Assembly (NCBI GenBank): GCA_030595455.1
Contig: JAUVDF010000023.1
Coordinates: 1 to 9,459 of the forward strand
Origin: Fidelibacterota bacterium
GTDB lineage: Bacteria > Fidelibacterota > UBA8477 > JABMPR01
Reading direction: 5' to 3'
DNA: 9,459 nt
The notes under the pieces were generated by a model. It made no database searches, was not told where the DNA came from, and saw only the letters and a list, made by a program, of their open reading frames with translations. Of this stretch, positions 6,527-9,459 are shown piece by piece (the stretch's first letter is position 1; each line of letters starts with the position of its first letter). The translations under genes and the position numbers were made by a program.

Positions 6527-7312
6527 ATGGGTTTAAGACCTGACTTACGAGCCTTCAAAAAATGGGGGCAGAATTTCATCACCGATCCTTCTCTACTGGG
6601 TAAACTTGTAAGAACTGTCGACCCTAAACCAGATGATACAATGGTTGAAATTGGACCTGGTTCTGGAGCCTTAACCAGACTATTTGCACCGTTGGTGAGC
6701 AAACTCCACGCAATTGAAATTGATGAGCGTATGGGAGAGTTTCTGGATCCTATCTGCTCTGAAGTCACATCATTTTCATACGAACATGGTGACTTTCTTA
6801 AGTGGTCACCTCCAGCTGAATTGGTGCCACTACGCTTAATCGGGAATATCCCCTATTACATAACCTCACCCCTGATATTACAAGCCTTTGCGCATCACGA
6901 AGAAATTATTGATGTTCATTTTCTCATGCAAAAGGAGGTCGGTAAAAGACTTGTGGCTCCTCACGGGTCTAAAAAGTATGGAATTCTTTCGGTTTACGCT
7001 GCCCTATTTGCAAAAACCGAATACCTGTTTGATATCAGTCGCCATGTTTTCCACCCGGTTCCTGATGTGGACTCCTGCTTTGTACGTTTCAGTTTTGATG
7101 AAAAAAGGGCTGTTTCTGCTGAGCAAGAGCCCCTTCTACGACAAGTAGTTCGAACCGCCTTTAACCAGCGGCGAAAGACACTGCGAAATAGCCTGAAAGC
7201 TATCCTAAAGGATAAGCCCCATGTGGATCAACACTTTGATTTGGGTTTACGCCCTGAACAACTCAGCCCCATGGAGTTTCTTGACCTGACTCAACTAATA
7301 TTTAAGCTTTAG
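6527..7312 (+). CDS. rsmA: 16S rRNA dimethyladenosine transferase
   Basis: A 261-residue SAM-dependent methyltransferase of the RsmA/KsgA family, which dimethylates two adjacent adenines near the 3' end of 16S rRNA during small-subunit maturation. Motifs counted from ATG 6527: 'KKWGQNF' at 11-17 (usual K.LGQNF), SAM-binding 'EIGPGSGALT' at 41-50, the acidic SAM-ribose residue E64 in 'AIEID', D89 in 'HGDF', and the catalytic NxPY motif at 107-110 (NIPYYITSPL). 'VFHPVPDVDSCFVRF' and 'FNQRRKTLRNSL' are C-terminal family signatures. I chose ATG 6527 because it gives the usual short lead (MGLRPD) before KKWGQNF. The only upstream in-frame option, TTG 6479, lies in the right arm of the palindrome and would add 16 unconserved residues. 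No good Shine-Dalgarno is seen. The gene is in the same frame as tatD. It ends 5 nt from the convergent peptidase gene. Confidence 0.95.
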   Translation: MGLRPDLRAFKKWGQNFITDPSLLGKLVRTVDPKPDDTMVEIGPGSGALTRLFAPLVSKLHAIEIDERMGEFLDPICSEVTSFSYEHGDFLKWSPPAELVPLRLIGNIPYYITSPLILQAFAHHEEIIDVHFLMQKEVGKRLVAPHGSKKYGILSVYAALFAKTEYLFDISRHVFHPVPDVDSCFVRFSFDEKRAVSAEQEPLLRQVVRTAFNQRRKTLRNSLKAILKDKPHVDQHFDLGLRPEQLSPMEFLDLTQLIFKL

Positions 7313-7317
7313 CCCCG

Positions 7318-8199
7318 TCAGGCAAAATATTCAGGTTCATCCGGAGGTTCGTCTTCTAGCTCCCATTCCTGTATTTTCCGCTTGCCTCGTTGTCGTTTAA
7401 GGAACCAGGCTAACACGATCAGCAGAGGTGAAAACGCCCATAAAATAGCTGGGATCTGAGAAACTTTAAAAAACCAAAAACGACTTTCCAGGTCTTGTCT
7501 CCAGGCGATTTCGAAATCGATCAAGCTTTCCCCGGTCTCAGCTTTATAGCGCTCCTTAAAACTCAAGCCTTCTGCCCTTAAGAGATAGGGTAAAATCGAT
7601 TCACCATGTCTATTTATCAAGAATCTTGTAGCGTCCAGCGCCTGTCCATAAGCCAGGCTGGCACGCTTATGATTAAAGCTCAGGATTACATCCATATCAA
7701 CCAGGGGGATTAACCTGCCGCGGGCGGTAGCCGTCCCCAGCTCTATAAATCCACCCCAATCCATTTGTCCTGCCTGCCATTGAGCCAAACCTTCGTTCAG
7801 CCAGACTGGAACATGGACATCATTTTGCCCCAGCAAAACATGAAATAGTTCATGCCTTAGAGTCGCTAACCACTGTCGCTTATTTCGCCCATAAATGTGA
7901 ATTTCAGAACCAGCTCTGGCAATTCCCCCGCTCCAATAAGGTACAGCGTGTAGCCTGGGTCCTAGGGCATCTTTGTCATAATAGAAATAGACCTCGAGTT
8001 CCTCATCAAGGCTCAATCCATATTTTAAGGAATAACTGCTTCGCTCTTGATAAACCAGATGCATTGCCTGATTGAGAAGCGTTGAATCACCCCGATCGCT
8101 GATCAAGCTTATGCTCCCTGATTTTAGCTGGAGATTGCCGGCTGAAACGAAGCTGGCCAGCAGTATAAGCGCAATACCTTTGTGAAAGGATTGTCTCAT
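7318..8199 (-). CDS. Membrane-anchored gluzincin peptidase (peptidase MA-like), function unknown
   Basis: A 293-residue protein if started at ATG 8199. Residues 1-21 form a signal peptide (MRQSFHKGIALILLASFVSAG). An HExxH zinc motif stands at 116-120 (LRHELFHVLL), with the likely third ligand E136 in 'WLNEGLAQW'. 'AGSEIHIYG' before it and 'SLAYGQALDATRFL' after it match the layout of the MA-like (gluzincin) family. A transmembrane helix spans about 249-267, followed by a basic 'KRQRGKRK' stretch and a short acidic tail. I infer a zinc peptidase whose catalytic domain faces the periplasm and which is tethered to the inner membrane by its C-terminus. All three zinc-binding positions are intact, so it may be active; the substrate is unknown. 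A longer frame begins at ATG 8229 (10 more residues, overlapping priA), but 8199 gives a clean signal peptide and starts 4 nt after the priA stop, suggesting cotranscription. I do not recognise a named gene. Confidence 0.82.
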   Translation of the reverse strand: MRQSFHKGIALILLASFVSAGNLQLKSGSISLISDRGDSTLLNQAMHLVYQERSSYSLKYGLSLDEELEVYFYYDKDALGPRLHAVPYWSGGIARAGSEIHIYGRNKRQWLATLRHELFHVLLGQNDVHVPVWLNEGLAQWQAGQMDWGGFIELGTATARGRLIPLVDMDVILSFNHKRASLAYGQALDATRFLINRHGESILPYLLRAEGLSFKERYKAETGESLIDFEIAWRQDLESRFWFFKVSQIPAILWAFSPLLIVLAWFLKRQRGKRKIQEWELEDEPPDEPEYFA

Positions 8200-8203
8200 T
8201 ATC

Positions 8204-9459
8204 TTATAGAATTTGGTAAGGATCCACATCCACAGTTACACGAACATTACGAACCTGTGTTCTCTGGAAAACATGGCTGGCAGCCTGCCGCAAGTAAGTG
8301 CCCTGAGGGTCTTTTTCTTTACTGCTTTTCAGGACGACCTTCCAGTGGTAGCCGAGATGACTCTTTTCAATCATGGCTGGAGTTGGACCCAAAACATCAA
8401 GATTCTTTTGCTCCTTCAGTTCCTGAACTGCATGTTCAGAGAGCTGAATTACCTCATCCCTGGAGCGACCCTGAAAACTGAAAGCAATCATCCTGGAAAA
8501 GGGTGGATAGGTCAACATATTTCGATCATTGAGCTCACTGTTATAAAAGAGTTTTACATCATGGCGGGTGGCACATTGAATTGAAATATCATCAGGCATC
8601 CAGCTCTGAACGACTACACGACCAGGGAATTCACCTCTACCTGATCGACCAGAAACTTGATACACCAGCTGGAAGGTTCTTTCGCGGGCTCTAAAATCAG
8701 GAAAATGCAAGCCTGAGTCCGCATTTATAACACCTACTAAGGTTACGTTCTCGAAATCGAGTCCCTTGGCAATCATCTGGGTGCCCAGCAGTACTTTATA
8801 GTCTCCCCTGGCAAAATCACCGAGCAGTTTTGTGTGAGCCCCCTTTCCTCTGGTCGTATCCATATCCATCCTGCAGACTGGAACTCCAGGGAATTGCTCC
8901 GCCAAAGCTTCTTCCACCATTTGGGTACCCATGCCACCAAACTTTAATTCCTGGGAGTGGCATTCTGGACAACTTTGCGGCGGTGGTGCCTGATAATCAC
9001 AGAAATGACAACTCATCTTATTGCCTATTTTGTGATAAGTAAGTGAGAGATCATCGTTGGGGCAGGACATGGTCCAGTTACAGTCACGACAAGTAATGAC
9101 CGGAGCATAGCCCCTGCGGTTTTGAAAAAGAATTATCTGTTTATCATTTTTTAAAGTTTCATCAATAGCTTCAATCAGCTTTCTGGAAAAAGGATTCGCA
9201 TAATCCTTCGTTTCCTCGCGCTCTTTACCCATGTCCACGACTTCAACCAGCGGTGGTTTGGCTTTTTCCCAGCGTTTTGTGAGGTGCAGTCCTTTGTAGC
9301 GATTGGTGCTCAAATTGAAATAGGACTCTAGAGCTGGTGTTGCCGAACCCAGGACCACGACGGCATTCTCTTCCCGGCCCCTTACCAGAGCTACATCCCG
9401 TGCATGATAGCGTGGCTCGCTATCTTGTTGTTTGTAGCTGTTTTCCTGCTCTTCATCGA
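8204..9459 (-). CDS. priA: Primosomal replication-restart helicase PriA, partial (N-terminus beyond right edge)
   Basis: The window holds the C-terminal 417 residues or so of a protein usually 730-820 long. The frame is open to the right edge and begins in the DExH box, here DEEQ (9446-9457), followed by 'NSYKQQD' and 'RYHARDVALVRGREEN', then 'VVLGSATPALES' (motif III). 'QNRRGYAP' leads into the cysteine-rich zinc module, and 'GTQMIAKGLDFENVTLVGVINAD' and 'YQVSGRSGRG' are helicase motifs V and VI. The C-terminal domain ends in 'VDVDPYQIL'. PriA recognises stalled forks and reloads the replicative helicase. The zinc module runs CxxC-x5-C-x2-D instead of CxxC-x5-C-x2-C; the Asp codon is at 9053-9055. 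The remaining CxxC and CxxC pairs are present. GTG 9358 is not the real start, since the conserved frame continues upstream of it. The stop at 8204-8206 lies 4 nt before the peptidase start. Confidence 0.95.
   Translation of the reverse strand, partial: DEEQENSYKQQDSEPRYHARDVALVRGREENAVVVLGSATPALESYFNLSTNRYKGLHLTKRWEKAKPPLVEVVDMGKEREETKDYANPFSRKLIEAIDETLKNDKQIILFQNRRGYAPVITCRDCNWTMSCPNDDLSLTYHKIGNKMSCHFCDYQAPPPQSCPECHSQELKFGGMGTQMVEEALAEQFPGVPVCRMDMDTTRGKGAHTKLLGDFARGDYKVLLGTQMIAKGLDFENVTLVGVINADSGLHFPDFRARERTFQLVYQVSGRSGRGEFPGRVVVQSWMPDDISIQCATRHDVKLFYNSELNDRNMLTYPPFSRMIAFSFQGRSRDEVIQLSEHAVQELKEQKNLDVLGPTPAMIEKSHLGYHWKVVLKSSKEKDPQGTYLRQAASHVFQRTQVRNVRVTVDVDPYQIL

Noticed and set aside
7284..7336. 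Possible bidirectional terminator at the rsmA/peptidase convergence
   Set aside because: ACCTG/CAGGT and AATATTT/AAATATT can pair across the junction, but there is an 8-nt bulge, a roughly 21-nt loop, an AT-only inner stem and no T-run, so it does not look like an intrinsic terminator.
8200..8229. ATG at 8229 as the start of the peptidase
   Set aside because: It overlaps the priA coding end and places 10 polar or mixed residues before an otherwise clean signal peptide that starts at ATG 8199.
8182..8584. Plus-strand open frames over the priA 3' end
   Set aside because: They lie antisense to well-conserved PriA coding sequence, have no recognisable domain and look like shadows.
9356..9358. 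GTG at 9358 as the start of priA
   Set aside because: The frame stays open to the right edge and the upstream residues (DEEQ box and the stretch after it) are conserved PriA sequence, so this is an internal valine codon.
9446..9457. DEEQ in place of DEEH in PriA as a sign of inactivation
   Set aside because: The two acidic residues needed for ATP hydrolysis are kept and all other visible helicase motifs are intact; Gln at the last position is tolerated in related helicases.

Overview
The window looks like a compact stretch of housekeeping chromosome from a diderm (Gram-negative-type) bacterium. The diderm call rests on an exported EnvC/LytM-like protein with a long coiled coil. Coding density is high, base composition is moderate, and most starts lack a clear Shine-Dalgarno sequence (ricT, with AGGA, is the exception). 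These traits and the style of the proteins would fit the Bacteroidetes/FCB side of the tree, possibly an uncultured candidate phylum. That placement is an impression, not a demonstration, because there is no rRNA or other taxonomic marker here.

Layout. Positions 1-347 (minus) hold the N-terminal part of a small NTF2/SnoaL-like protein that runs off the left edge. A 182-bp divergent gap follows. From 530 to 7312 six plus-strand genes are packed head to tail: envC-like M23/LytM factor, holB (DNA polymerase III delta'), ricT/yaaT (PSP1 domain), metG (methionyl-tRNA synthetase with a C-terminal tRNA-binding domain), tatD (metal-dependent hydrolase/DNase) and rsmA/ksgA (16S rRNA dimethyladenosine transferase). 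Junctions are a 4-nt overlap, then gaps of 52, 6, 12 and 60 nt, so an operon is likely. Convergent to it, only 5 nt away, is a minus-strand pair: priA (primosomal helicase, N-terminal part beyond the right edge) followed 4 nt later by a membrane-anchored gluzincin peptidase of the MA type.

How the genes fit together. The block joins cell-wall splitting at division (EnvC), replication (HolB, and PriA on the other strand), RNA processing (RicT) and translation (MetG, RsmA). The order holB-ricT-metG-tatD-rsmA is the same relative order as in Bacillus subtilis (holB-yaaT-...-metS-yabD-...-ksgA), minus the genes that lie between them there. It looks like an old conserved neighbourhood in compacted form.

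The most unusual DNA feature is a perfect 40-bp palindrome (6457-6496) at the tatD/rsmA junction. It supplies the tatD stop codon, and that amber codon is the only stop separating tatD from rsmA, which share one reading frame. It resembles short dispersed palindromic (REP/MITE-like) elements. Other points worth a look are the degenerate LytM site in EnvC, a Cys-to-Asp change in the PriA zinc module, three extra cysteines in RicT, and the uncharacterised peptidase behind priA. I see no CRISPR array, tRNA, rRNA, transposase, phage gene or evident new multi-gene defence system.
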